Part shown: one piece after another, positions 35,996 to 43,160 of the stretch
How the letters are laid out: each line of letters starts with the position of its first letter
Numbering within the stretch: position 1 is the stretch's first letter
Source: Candidatus Avisuccinivibrio pullicola
Lineage (GTDB): Bacteria; Pseudomonadota; Gammaproteobacteria; Enterobacterales; Succinivibrionaceae
Length of the DNA: 43,282 nucleotides
Reading direction: 5' to 3'
NCBI GenBank assembly: GCA_018713485.1
Contig: DVOQ01000057.1
Location: forward strand, 1 to 43,282
The notes under the pieces: generated by a model
Seen by the model: only the letters and a program-made list of their open reading frames with translations
The model's database searches: none
Told to the model about the DNA's origin: nothing
Position numbers and translations under genes: made by a program

Positions 35996-36613
35996 ATGTT
36001 TAAGTTAGTTATGGCTGCTGTTTCTGCGTTTCTCCTGTGCGTAAGTCAGGGAGTTCAGGCCGCTGAGGCTTCTTTTGAGGAAGGGGTGCACTATGAGGCG
36101 CGCACGGAGACGAAGAGCGCCGCACCTGAAATCCGCGAGTTTTTCTCCTTCTGGTGCGGACACTGTTTTGCCATGCAGGGCACTTTTGAAAGGGTAGCGG
36201 AAACCTTTAAGGATCAGGCTGTCTTTGTGCGCAATCCCGTATCCCTGATGGGCGGGGCGATGGGGCCCGAGTCGCAGCAGGCCTTTGCCGTGGCGAAACT
36301 GGCAGGTCTTGAGGATCTGTTCGTGCATGAACTCTTTAACCGCATGCACGTGGAAGGAGAGATCCCGCATTCGCGCCGTGATTTCGTGCATCTCTTTGAG
36401 GAACTGGGTTTAAGCGCCTCTAAGTTCGAGCGTGACCGCAATTCCTTCCCCGTAGCCGGCATGGTCGCGGAATTTGACACGGAGACCGACAGGCTGCAGA
36501 TTGACGCGGTGCCCGAAATCGTGGTCAACGGCAAATACGTAGTCAAGATGAGCGCGGTGGATAACGAAGAGGATTTCATTAAGCTTATCGGCTACGTGTT
36601 AACGCTCGACTAA
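35996..36613 (+). CDS. DsbA-family thiol:disulfide oxidoreductase
   Basis: A 205-residue periplasmic oxidoreductase. Cleavable signal peptide ending ...SQGVQA (after ~22), active site Cys54-Gly-His-Cys57 in FFSFWCGHC, helical insertion, and cis-proline loop Val172-Pro173 in AVPEIVVNGKY. The overall layout is DsbA (E. coli FFSFFCPHC, GVPAMFVNGKY), but the dipeptide is Gly-His, as in protein disulfide isomerase, rather than Pro-His. GAGG overlaps the TGA of the upstream gene, ten bases before ATG 35996. Its partner DsbB is not in the window. Confidence 0.93.
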   Translation: MFKLVMAAVSAFLLCVSQGVQAAEASFEEGVHYEARTETKSAAPEIREFFSFWCGHCFAMQGTFERVAETFKDQAVFVRNPVSLMGGAMGPESQQAFAVAKLAGLEDLFVHELFNRMHVEGEIPHSRRDFVHLFEELGLSASKFERDRNSFPVAGMVAEFDTETDRLQIDAVPEIVVNGKYVVKMSAVDNEEDFIKLIGYVLTLD

Positions 36614-36667
36614 ACCCGACTAAACAAGCATAAGCCTCAGGGCCGGGATAATTCTGGTCAGGCAGGT

Positions 36668-36696
36668 AAAAAGGCACCGCCAGGGTGCCTTTTTTT
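36668..36696. terminator. Terminator after dsbA-like gene
   Basis: AAAAAGGCACC (36668-36678), GCCAG loop, GGTGCC (36684-36689) and seven T's. Also usable by the convergent acyltransferase gene. Confidence 0.93.
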
Positions 36697-36716
36697 GCAG
36701 ATGGAGAATCACGGCT

Positions 36717-37733
36717 TTAACGGGACTTGTTCTCCGCGGGAGCGGCCGTGGGGGCGCCCTCCGGTTCATGGGCGTGAGGGGCGGGAGCTTCTTCAGGGGT
36801 GATGTCGCTTACCGTGGGGCCTGCAAGGCCGACGCTCTCGTGCGGGTAGACCTCGGTGGCAAGACGCTCATCCTTTTTCTGCCAGATGTCGCGCAGCCAC
36901 ATGGTAAAGAAGTGCTTGAACTGCTTGTCCTTTACGTAATCGCCGGAGAGCTCCTGTGTGACGGGGATGGTCTCGACGTGGAAATATACCTCGTGCATGT
37001 CACCCTTTAAGAGGGCGATAAAGGGTTTGACGCGGTTTTGCGGATAGGCGATGGTCACGTTGACGATGGTGTCGATATCGCGGCCGATCTGTCCCATGGC
37101 AAAGCCCAGTCCCGCGGCCTTGGGCGGCATGAGATGGCGGTAGGGACTTCTGGCGGCCTTAGCCTTGGCGGGAGTGAAGCGCGTGCCCTCACAGAAATTC
37201 ACTAAGGTCGAGGGGGCGAGCACGAGGCGGCGGCAGGCTCTGCGCGTGGTCGCCAGATCCTTCGTTTTTAAGGCGGGATTTTTCATGAGCTGCTCACGGC
37301 TGTAGCGGCGCATGAAGGGCATGCCTAAGCCTAAGCAGACTAAACCCACCACGGGGATGTAGATGAGGGAGTGCTTGAGGAAGAATTTGGGAATGGGCAG
37401 GTGGCTGCGCATCACGTGGCAGAGCACGACGATGTCCGCCCAGCTTAAGTGATTGCAGATCAGCACGCATGAATCCTTAATACAGAGATTCTCGACGCCG
37501 CTTACTCTCCAGTGAATGCGGTTGGTAAGACCGATAATGAGGCCGTTTACCCCCGACCACTGCCGGTAGATGGCGTTATTGGCCTTTTCAATGCCGCGGT
37601 GCACGGCGCGCACGGGAAAAATGAGGCGCACGATGGACATCACGAGAATGGGCAGGGAGAAGATGCAGGTATTGACGGATACGAGCAGCAGGTTGATGAC
37701 TAAAAGAAGAGGGCCTGGCAGAAAACTTAGCAT
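36717..37733 (-). CDS. Lysophospholipid acyltransferase, YihG-like
   Basis: A 338-residue PlsC-superfamily inner-membrane acyltransferase. An N-terminal membrane segment (PGPLLLVINLLLVSVNTCIFSLPILVM), catalytic NHLSWAD (the HX4D motif), substrate motif FCEGTRFTPAK, and VNVTIAYPQNR. The text follows E. coli YihG, which acylates lysophosphatidic acid. The C-terminal ~50 residues are a Pro/Ala/Glu-rich low-complexity tail (EEAPAPHAHEPEGAPTAAPAE). GAGGTG lies about nine bases before ATG 37733. Confidence 0.85.
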   Translation of the reverse strand: MLSFLPGPLLLVINLLLVSVNTCIFSLPILVMSIVRLIFPVRAVHRGIEKANNAIYRQWSGVNGLIIGLTNRIHWRVSGVENLCIKDSCVLICNHLSWADIVVLCHVMRSHLPIPKFFLKHSLIYIPVVGLVCLGLGMPFMRRYSREQLMKNPALKTKDLATTRRACRRLVLAPSTLVNFCEGTRFTPAKAKAARSPYRHLMPPKAAGLGFAMGQIGRDIDTIVNVTIAYPQNRVKPFIALLKGDMHEVYFHVETIPVTQELSGDYVKDKQFKHFFTMWLRDIWQKKDERLATEVYPHESVGLAGPTVSDITPEEAPAPHAHEPEGAPTAAPAENKSR

Positions 37734-37937
37734 GCAGCGTTACACCTCAGTTAAACCTCAGCAAAAAAACCTTGCGTATTGTGCCAAAGAAGCGCCCCTT
37801 TGCGGCGTGAGCTGACAATTATTTTTGCGTAGGGGCGCAGTTTTGAGGCTTAAAAAGTGCGCTAGAAAGGTGCGTTCTGCCCTAAAAGAGGGAGAAAGAC
37901 TTATTTTGCAGATTATGAAACCTACCTTATGGATAAA

Positions 37938-37952
37938 TTGCGTCTTGCGCAA
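37938..37952. promoter_or_regulatory. Candidate IlvY-type operator upstream of ilvEDA
   Basis: TTGCGTCTTGCGCAA has the same TTGC-N7-GCAA form as the operator ATTGCATTATACGCAAT at ilvC. It sits ~150 bases before the ilvE -10 box, and could equally act on the divergent acyltransferase gene. Eight fixed bases are expected about once by chance in a window this long. Confidence 0.3.
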
Positions 37953-38073
37953 AATAGCGACGTCGGGCGTCAGGCGTTGATAACTGATTATTAAATCAAT
38001 ACTTTTTGCCGTTTACGTAAGAGCGTCTGGAAATTATCCTCTAGGGAGGCGCGGTACGGTACGCCTGTGGGGC

Positions 38074-38101
38074 TTTTACCTTTAAGGGAGCGTGCTAGAA
38101 T
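38074..38101 (+). promoter_or_regulatory. ilvE promoter
   Basis: TTTTAC (38074-38079), a 16-base spacer, TGC then TAGAAT (38096-38101): an extended -10 promoter ~115 bases before ilvE. Confidence 0.55.
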
Positions 38102-38107
38102 GAAATT

Positions 38108-38215
38108 CAGTTAGTAATGGATGACAGGGCTTAGCCTTCGCAAGCTAGCTTGCAGCCTAGGCACTGCGGCTCATGCCTTTAAGGCAGTCAACAACTGGGG
38201 TTTAAACAAACAAAA
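38108..38215 (+). promoter_or_regulatory. Structured 5' leader of ilvE
   Basis: GCAAGCTAGCTTGC (38140-38153) is a perfect 14-base palindrome, and TGCCTT-T-AAGGCA (38174-38186) a second. Neither is followed by a T-run. The ribosome site of ilvE is weak (TGGGG far upstream of an A-rich stretch). No leader peptide is present. Function unknown. Confidence 0.4.
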
Positions 38216-39151
38216 ATGTCCAATACCAATACTACTAAATATATCTGGCTCGACGGCAAGATGGTCGAGTGGGAAAAGGCCACCGTTCACGTCATGACTC
38301 ACGCCCTGCACTACGGTTCCTCCGTGTTCGAGGGTATCCGCGCCTATAATACCCCCAAGGGGCCGTGCGTGTTCCGCTTAAACGAGCACGTGGACCGTCT
38401 TTTCAATTCCGCTAAGATTTACCGCTTTGACATCCCCTTCACCAAGGATGAGGTCAAGGAAGCCTGCTGCCGCGTCATTACCGAGAACGGTCTGACCTCG
38501 GGCTATATCCGCCCGCTGGTCTTCATCGGCAACGTGGGCTTAGGCGTGCGCGTGCCGGATGGCACCAAGGCCACCGTGATGGTGGGCGCCATCCCGTGGG
38601 GCGCTTACTTAGGCGAGGAAGGCCTGCAGAAGGGCGTGAGCGTCGGTGTTTCCTCGTGGAACCGCCTGGCTCCCAATACCATCCCGACCGTCGCCAAGGC
38701 CGCCGGTAACTACCTCTCCTCGATCCTGATTGCCAATGAGTGCGCCCAGAACGGCTACACTGAGGCCGTGGCCCTCGATACGGCAGGCTACATCGCCGAG
38801 GGTTCGGGCGAGAACGTGTTCCTCGTCAAGGACGGCGTGCTCTACACCGCTCCCTTAACCTGCGGCCTGCTGCCCGGTATTACCCGTCACACCATCATTA
38901 CCATCGCCAGGGAGCTTTTGGGTCTTGAGGTGCGCGAGGAGCGTATCCCGCGTGAGATGGTGTACTTAGCCGACGAGATGTTCTTCACCGGCACTGCCGC
39001 CGAGATCACCCCCATTGCCAGCGTCGACGGCATTGACGTGGGTGCCGGCTGCCGCGGCCCGCTCACCGAGAAGATCCAGAGCACCTTCTTCAAGCTCGTC
39101 AAGGGCGAGATTGAGGATACCCACGGCTGGCTCTATCCTTGCAATAAGTAA
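38216..39151 (+). CDS. ilvE: Branched-chain amino-acid aminotransferase
   Basis: A 311-residue class IV PLP enzyme (E. coli IlvE has 309), the last step for Ile, Val and Leu. Seen: YIWLDGKMVEWEKATVHVMTHALHYGSSVFEGIRAY, the PLP lysine in PTVAKAAGNYLSSILIANECA, GYIAEGSGENVFLVKDG and MFFTGTAAEITPIASVDG. First gene of ilvE-ilvD-ilvA; no ilvG or ilvM (acetolactate synthase) precedes it here, unlike E. coli. Confidence 0.98.
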   Translation: MSNTNTTKYIWLDGKMVEWEKATVHVMTHALHYGSSVFEGIRAYNTPKGPCVFRLNEHVDRLFNSAKIYRFDIPFTKDEVKEACCRVITENGLTSGYIRPLVFIGNVGLGVRVPDGTKATVMVGAIPWGAYLGEEGLQKGVSVGVSSWNRLAPNTIPTVAKAAGNYLSSILIANECAQNGYTEAVALDTAGYIAEGSGENVFLVKDGVLYTAPLTCGLLPGITRHTIITIARELLGLEVREERIPREMVYLADEMFFTGTAAEITPIASVDGIDVGAGCRGPLTEKIQSTFFKLVKGEIEDTHGWLYPCNK

Positions 39152-39179
39152 GCCGCGTTACGCGCATTACTGAACAAGG

Positions 39180-39211
39180 CACGGGGCCCACTTTCACGGT
39201 GGGCCTTCGTG
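39180..39211 (+). terminator. Hairpin between ilvE and ilvD
   Basis: GGCCCAC (39185-39191) pairs with GTGGGCC (39199-39205), extended outside by CACG/CGTG. There is no T-run, so it is more likely a partial terminator or processing/stability element within the operon. Confidence 0.5.
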
Positions 39212-39247
39212 TCTTAAAACCGTTACTTTTACAATCAGGAAAATAAA

Positions 39248-41095
39248 ATGCCCAAGTACCGTTCCAGCGTCACCTATGAAGGCAAGATCATGGCCGGAGC
39301 CCGCGCCTTATGGCGCGCCACCGGCGTTAAGAAAGAGGATTTCGGCAAGCCCATTATCGCGGTGGTCAATTCCTTTACCCAGTTTGTCCCGGGGCACGTG
39401 CATCTGCACGACGTGGGCCAGTTAGTGGTGAAGGAGATTGAGAAGGCCGGCGGTATTGCCAAGGAATTCAATACCATCGCCGTGGATGACGGTATCGCCA
39501 TGGGACACTCGGGCATGCTCTATTCGCTGCCGAGCCGTGACATCATCGCCGACAGCGTCGAGTATATGGTCAACGCCCACAAGGCCGACGCCATGGTGTG
39601 CATCTCCAACTGCGACAAGGTCACCCCCGGCATGCTCATGGCCGCCATGCGCCTCAACATTCCCGCCATCTTCGTCTCAGGCGGCCCCATGGAGGCAGGC
39701 GAGAGCCGTCTGCAGAAGCAGAAGACCGATCTCATCGACGCCATGATCGTCTCCGCCCGTCCCGACGTCACCGACGAGGAAGTGGAGGAGATTGAGGAGG
39801 TGAGCTGCCCCACCTGCGGCTCCTGCTCAGGTATGTTTACCGCCAATTCCATGAACTGCCTCACCGAGGCCTTAGGACTGTCGCTGCCTGGCAACGGCAC
39901 GCTGTTAGCCACGCATGCCGAGAGACGCAGACTCTTTGAGAAGGCCGCGCAGCGCATTGTGGAAATGGCGAAGGCCTACTATGAGCACGATGACGCCTCA
40001 GTGCTGCCGCGCTCCATTGCCACTAAGGACACCTTCGAGAACGCCATGTCCCTTGATATCGCCATGGGCGGTTCCACCAATACCGTGCTGCATATCCTCG
40101 CGGTCGCCCAGGAAGGCGGCGTCGACTTCACGATGCAGGACATTGACCGTCTTTCCCGTCACGTGCCCCATCTGTGCAAGGTCGCGCCCTCCACGGCTAA
40201 GTACCACATTGAGGATGTGCACCGCGCAGGCGGCGTGATGAGCATCTTAGCCGAGCTCGATAACGAGAAGCTCCTGCACACCGGCGTACACAATGTCTTA
40301 GGCTGCACCCTGGCCGAGGAATTAGACGCCTATGCCTTAACCCGTCACCCCACGGAAGAGGCAAAGCGCATGTATTTAGCGGCCCCCGGGGGCAAGTTTA
40401 ATTTAGAGCCCTTCTCGCAGAACAATTTCAACACGGAATACGATTTAGACCGTGCGGAGGGCTGTATCCGCGACAAGGCTCACGCTTACTCCCAGGATGG
40501 CGGTTTAGCCGTCCTTTACGGAAATCTCGCCGTCAACGGCTGCATCGTCAAGACCGCGGGCGTGGACAGCTCCATCCTGAAGTTCGTGGGACCGGCCCGC
40601 ATCTTTGAGAGTCAGGAAGACGCCGTGAACGGCATTTTAGGCGGCAAGGTCAGGGAAGGTGACGTGGTCATCGTCCGCTACGAGGGTCCGCGCGGCGGCC
40701 CGGGCATGCAGGAAATGCTCTACCCGACCTCCTATATCAAGTCCGTGGGTCTTGGCAAGAAGTGCGCGCTCATCACCGACGGCCGCTTCTCTGGCGGCTC
40801 CTCGGGCCTCTCCATCGGTCACGTCTCCCCCGAGGCGGCCAATGGCGGCAATATCGGCTTACTTGAGGAGAACGATCTCATCGCCATCGACATTCCGGCC
40901 CGTACCATCCGCATGAACGTCTCGGATGAGGAATTAGCAAAGCGCCGTCAGGCCATGGAAGCTAAGGGCAAAGACGCCTGGAAGCCCGTAGGCCGTGATC
41001 GCGAGATCTCCTTTGCCCTGCGCGCCTATGCCGCCATGGCCTCAAGCGCCGACAAGGGCGGTGTACGTGACAAGAGCAAGCTTGAGGGGCTTTAA
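39248..41095 (+). CDS. ilvD: Dihydroxy-acid dehydratase
   Basis: A 615-residue iron-sulfur enzyme (E. coli IlvD has 616) dehydrating dihydroxy-isovalerate and -methylvalerate to 2-keto acids. Seen: [26 protein letters not shown], cluster cysteines in [13 protein letters not shown] and [26 protein letters not shown], and [27 protein letters not shown] lies five bases before the ATG. Oxygen-sensitive in many bacteria, fitting an anaerobic lifestyle but not proof of it. Confidence 0.98.
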   Translation: MPKYRSSVTYEGKIMAGARALWRATGVKKEDFGKPIIAVVNSFTQFVPGHVHLHDVGQLVVKEIEKAGGIAKEFNTIAVDDGIAMGHSGMLYSLPSRDIIADSVEYMVNAHKADAMVCISNCDKVTPGMLMAAMRLNIPAIFVSGGPMEAGESRLQKQKTDLIDAMIVSARPDVTDEEVEEIEEVSCPTCGSCSGMFTANSMNCLTEALGLSLPGNGTLLATHAERRRLFEKAAQRIVEMAKAYYEHDDASVLPRSIATKDTFENAMSLDIAMGGSTNTVLHILAVAQEGGVDFTMQDIDRLSRHVPHLCKVAPSTAKYHIEDVHRAGGVMSILAELDNEKLLHTGVHNVLGCTLAEELDAYALTRHPTEEAKRMYLAAPGGKFNLEPFSQNNFNTEYDLDRAEGCIRDKAHAYSQDGGLAVLYGNLAVNGCIVKTAGVDSSILKFVGPARIFESQEDAVNGILGGKVREGDVVIVRYEGPRGGPGMQEMLYPTSYIKSVGLGKKCALITDGRFSGGSSGLSIGHVSPEAANGGNIGLLEENDLIAIDIPARTIRMNVSDEELAKRRQAMEAKGKDAWKPVGRDREISFALRAYAAMASSADKGGVRDKSKLEGL

Positions 41096-41098
41096 GTC

Positions 41099-42628
41099 AT
41101 GAGTCAGGTAACTTCATTAACCGGGCAGGAATATCTGCATAAGATCCTGCTGTCGCGCATTTACGACGTGGCCCGCGTGACCCCGCTGCAGAAGCTCGAC
41201 AAGCTCTCGGAGCGCCTTCACTGCAAGGTGCTCTTAAAGCGCGAGGATTATCAGCAGATCCACTCCTTCAAGATCCGCGGCGCTTATTACAAGATGAAGA
41301 ACCTCAGCCCCGAACAGCGCGGGAAGGGAGTGATTGCCGCCTCGGCGGGCAATCACGCCCAGGGCTGCGCGCTTTCGGCGGCTAAGTTAGGCTGCCGCGC
41401 CGTCATCGTGATGCCTAAGACCACTCCCGATCTCAAGGTGGACGCGGTGCGCCGTCTGGGAGGTGAGGTGGTGCTGTGGGGCGAAAGCTTCAATGAGGCC
41501 TACGATCACGCCATCGAGCTCTCGCAGAGTGAGGGCCTTACGCTCATCCCGCCCTACGATGACGCGGACGTGATCGCAGGTCAGGGCACCATCGCCCAGG
41601 AGCTCATCGGGCAGTGCGACGACATCGATACCATCTTCGTGCCGGTGGGCGGCGGCGGTTTAGCCGCCGGCGTCGCCGTCTACGTGAAGAATCTCGTGCC
41701 CGAGATTAAGGTCATCGGCGTCGAGGCCGAGGGATCGGCCTGTATGCTTGCGGCTCTGAAGAATCACGGTCCCTGCGATATCGGTTACGTGTCCCATTTC
41801 GCCGACGGCGTGGCCGTCAGCCGGGCAGGTGACGAGACCTACCGTCTGTGCTCCATGTACTTAGACGATGTCATCACCTGCTCGAACGACGAAATCTGCG
41901 CGGCCATGAAGGATATCTTCGACGATACCCGCGCCATCGCCGAGCCGTCGGGCGCCTTAGCGCTCGCCGGCCTAAAGAAATACGTGCGCGAGCATGGCGG
42001 GACGGGCAACATGATCTCCATCATGTCCGGAGCTAACGTCAAGTTCCGTACCCTGCGCATGGTCGCCGAGCGCTGTGACGTCGGTGAGAAGACCGAGGGT
42101 ATTCTCTCCATCGAGATCCCCGAAACCAAGGGCGCGTTCCTGAAGCTCTTCAGGGATCTGGGCGATCGCCACATGACGGAGTTCTCCTACCGTATTTCCC
42201 ACAACAGCCGCGCCCGCGTCTTTGCCTCCGTGGAACTTACCGACGGCAAGAAGGAGCTAGACAGCATCGCCTCCTCCTTACGTCAAAAAGGCTATCTCGT
42301 CACCGATCTTACCGATGACGCCATCGCCAAGGAGCACGTGCGTTACATGGTGGGCGGTCACCCTACCTTCCCCATTGACGAGAAGCTCTTCCTCTTTGAG
42401 TTCCCGAACACCAAAAACGCCCTCGGGCGCTTCCTTGAGACCCTGGGTGACAGCTATTCCGTGACGCTCTTCCACTTCCGTATCTCGGATCTGGAGTTCT
42501 GCTCGGTGCTGTGCGGCTTTAACGTCTCCAAGGGCTCCGGGGACGGTCTCGATGCCTTCATCCGCCGCCTTAACTATCCCGTGCACGAGGTTTCCTCGAA
42601 CGCTGCCTATCAGCAGTTCCTCTCTTAG
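41099..42628 (+). CDS. ilvA: Threonine ammonia-lyase, biosynthetic
   Basis: A 509-residue PLP enzyme (E. coli IlvA has 514) making 2-oxobutanoate, the committed step to isoleucine. Seen: the PLP lysine in HSFKIRGAYYKM, SAGNHAQGCALSAAKLG, VPVGGGGLAAGVAVYVK and two C-terminal ACT-like regulatory domains (EGILSIEIPETKGAFLKLFRDLG, KLFLFEFPNTKNALGRFLETLG), which bind isoleucine (inhibitor) and valine. It starts three bases after the ilvD stop, with GAGGGG nine bases upstream. Confidence 0.98.
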   Translation: MSQVTSLTGQEYLHKILLSRIYDVARVTPLQKLDKLSERLHCKVLLKREDYQQIHSFKIRGAYYKMKNLSPEQRGKGVIAASAGNHAQGCALSAAKLGCRAVIVMPKTTPDLKVDAVRRLGGEVVLWGESFNEAYDHAIELSQSEGLTLIPPYDDADVIAGQGTIAQELIGQCDDIDTIFVPVGGGGLAAGVAVYVKNLVPEIKVIGVEAEGSACMLAALKNHGPCDIGYVSHFADGVAVSRAGDETYRLCSMYLDDVITCSNDEICAAMKDIFDDTRAIAEPSGALALAGLKKYVREHGGTGNMISIMSGANVKFRTLRMVAERCDVGEKTEGILSIEIPETKGAFLKLFRDLGDRHMTEFSYRISHNSRARVFASVELTDGKKELDSIASSLRQKGYLVTDLTDDAIAKEHVRYMVGGHPTFPIDEKLFLFEFPNTKNALGRFLETLGDSYSVTLFHFRISDLEFCSVLCGFNVSKGSGDGLDAFIRRLNYPVHEVSSNAAYQQFLS

Positions 42629-42644
42629 GGCGGCACGCGATAAG

Positions 42645-42682
42645 CCACAAAAAAGGATCCTCAAGGGGATCCTTTTTTGTGG
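42645..42682. terminator. ilvEDA operon terminator
   Basis: CCACAAAAAAGGATCC (42645-42660) pairs perfectly over 16 bp with GGATCCTTTTTTGTGG (42667-42682) around a 6-base loop, giving an A-run and a T-run. It can also act on minus-strand transcripts. Confidence 0.95.
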
Positions 42683-42751
42683 ATACAGCAGGGTAAGCCG
42701 GCTTTGAAAGCCTGGTGCCGGGTACCTTAGGCATGAGCCTGCAGCTCATGG

Positions 42752-43024
42752 CTAAGAGAAAGCTAAAGGATTTAAAGAAGACAGGTTAAGCCTCTGCCTG
42801 GTCTGCCACAGACTGTAGTCAGCCTGCAGCCTAAGCCGGCAGGCCGCGTCGGGGCCCGGCATTACTCTGGAGATACGCAGGGTGAGCTCCGCGGTAAGGT
42901 TATTTTTGCCGTTAAGAAAGTTTTTGAGGGCTGCCGCAGAATAGTGAATCCTGACTGCGAATGCTTCAGGGCTCAGGTGGAGAGCTTCAAGAGCCTGCGT
43001 GAGGATTTCACCGTGGTGGGGAGA
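42752..43024 (-). pseudogene. higA: 5'-truncated HigA-family antitoxin
   Basis: The minus strand encodes SPHHGEILTQALEALHLS, then a helix-turn-helix (PEAFAVRIHYSAAALKNFLNGKNNLTAELTLRISRV) and LRLQADYSLWQTRQRL, ending at TAG 42752. This is the XRE/HigA antitoxin pattern (family form ..PHPGEIL..LGLS..LA.....S...I..LLNGK..ITP..ALRL......W..LQ..YDLW). About 90 codons remain. The first codons and any ATG are missing because the frame meets the right end of the adjacent tnpB element, and an in-frame TAG (43045-43043) lies upstream. The higB toxin gene would lie beyond the element, off the window. Almost certainly not translated from its own start. Confidence 0.8.
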
Positions 43025-43057
43025 AGTGACGTTCTCCCCACCCTATAGAGGGTGGGG
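43015..43057. repeat. Three-part inverted repeat at the right end of the tnpB element
   Basis: GGTGGGGAGAA (43015-43025) pairs perfectly over 11 bp with TTCTCCCCACC (43032-43042), loop GTGACG. CCCCACCC (43036-43043) also pairs perfectly over 8 bp with GGGTGGGG (43050-43057), loop TATAGA. The central segment is shared, so the two hairpins are mutually exclusive. Confidence 0.9.
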
Positions 43058-43160
43058 CTTCCTGCTCAAGACCCCTGACGGGGCCAGTATCAACAGGCTA
43101 TCCCCGCACGCCCGGCGGTTTAACATATTCTTTGCTTCATCTGCTATATTGAGTGCGGCA
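43026..43160 (-). ncRNA. Candidate omega/reRNA of TnpB (limits approximate)
   Basis: In IS200/IS605 elements the guide RNA scaffold comes from the 3' end of tnpB and the right end, with the guide taken from flanking DNA. This region fits by position and has a strong hairpin (CCCCACCC/GGGTGGGG) at its 3' part. The 5' limit is a guess; the guide would begin with TTCTCCCCACCACGG inside higA. Confidence 0.35.

Larger units (their letters stand above)
37734..38215. other. Intergenic region between acyltransferase and ilvE
   Basis: 482 bases with no supportable gene. It contains a TTGC-N7-GCAA palindrome (37938-37952), the ilvE promoter (38074-38101) and a ~110-base untranslated leader with two perfect palindromes. 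No short Ile/Val/Leu-rich leader peptide is found in front of ilvE. Confidence 0.6.

Noticed and set aside
38100..38130. Short frames ATGAAATTCAGTTAG and ATGGATGACAGGGCTTAG as ilv leader peptides
   Set aside because: Four and five codons, without Ile, Val or Leu runs and without alternative terminator structures.
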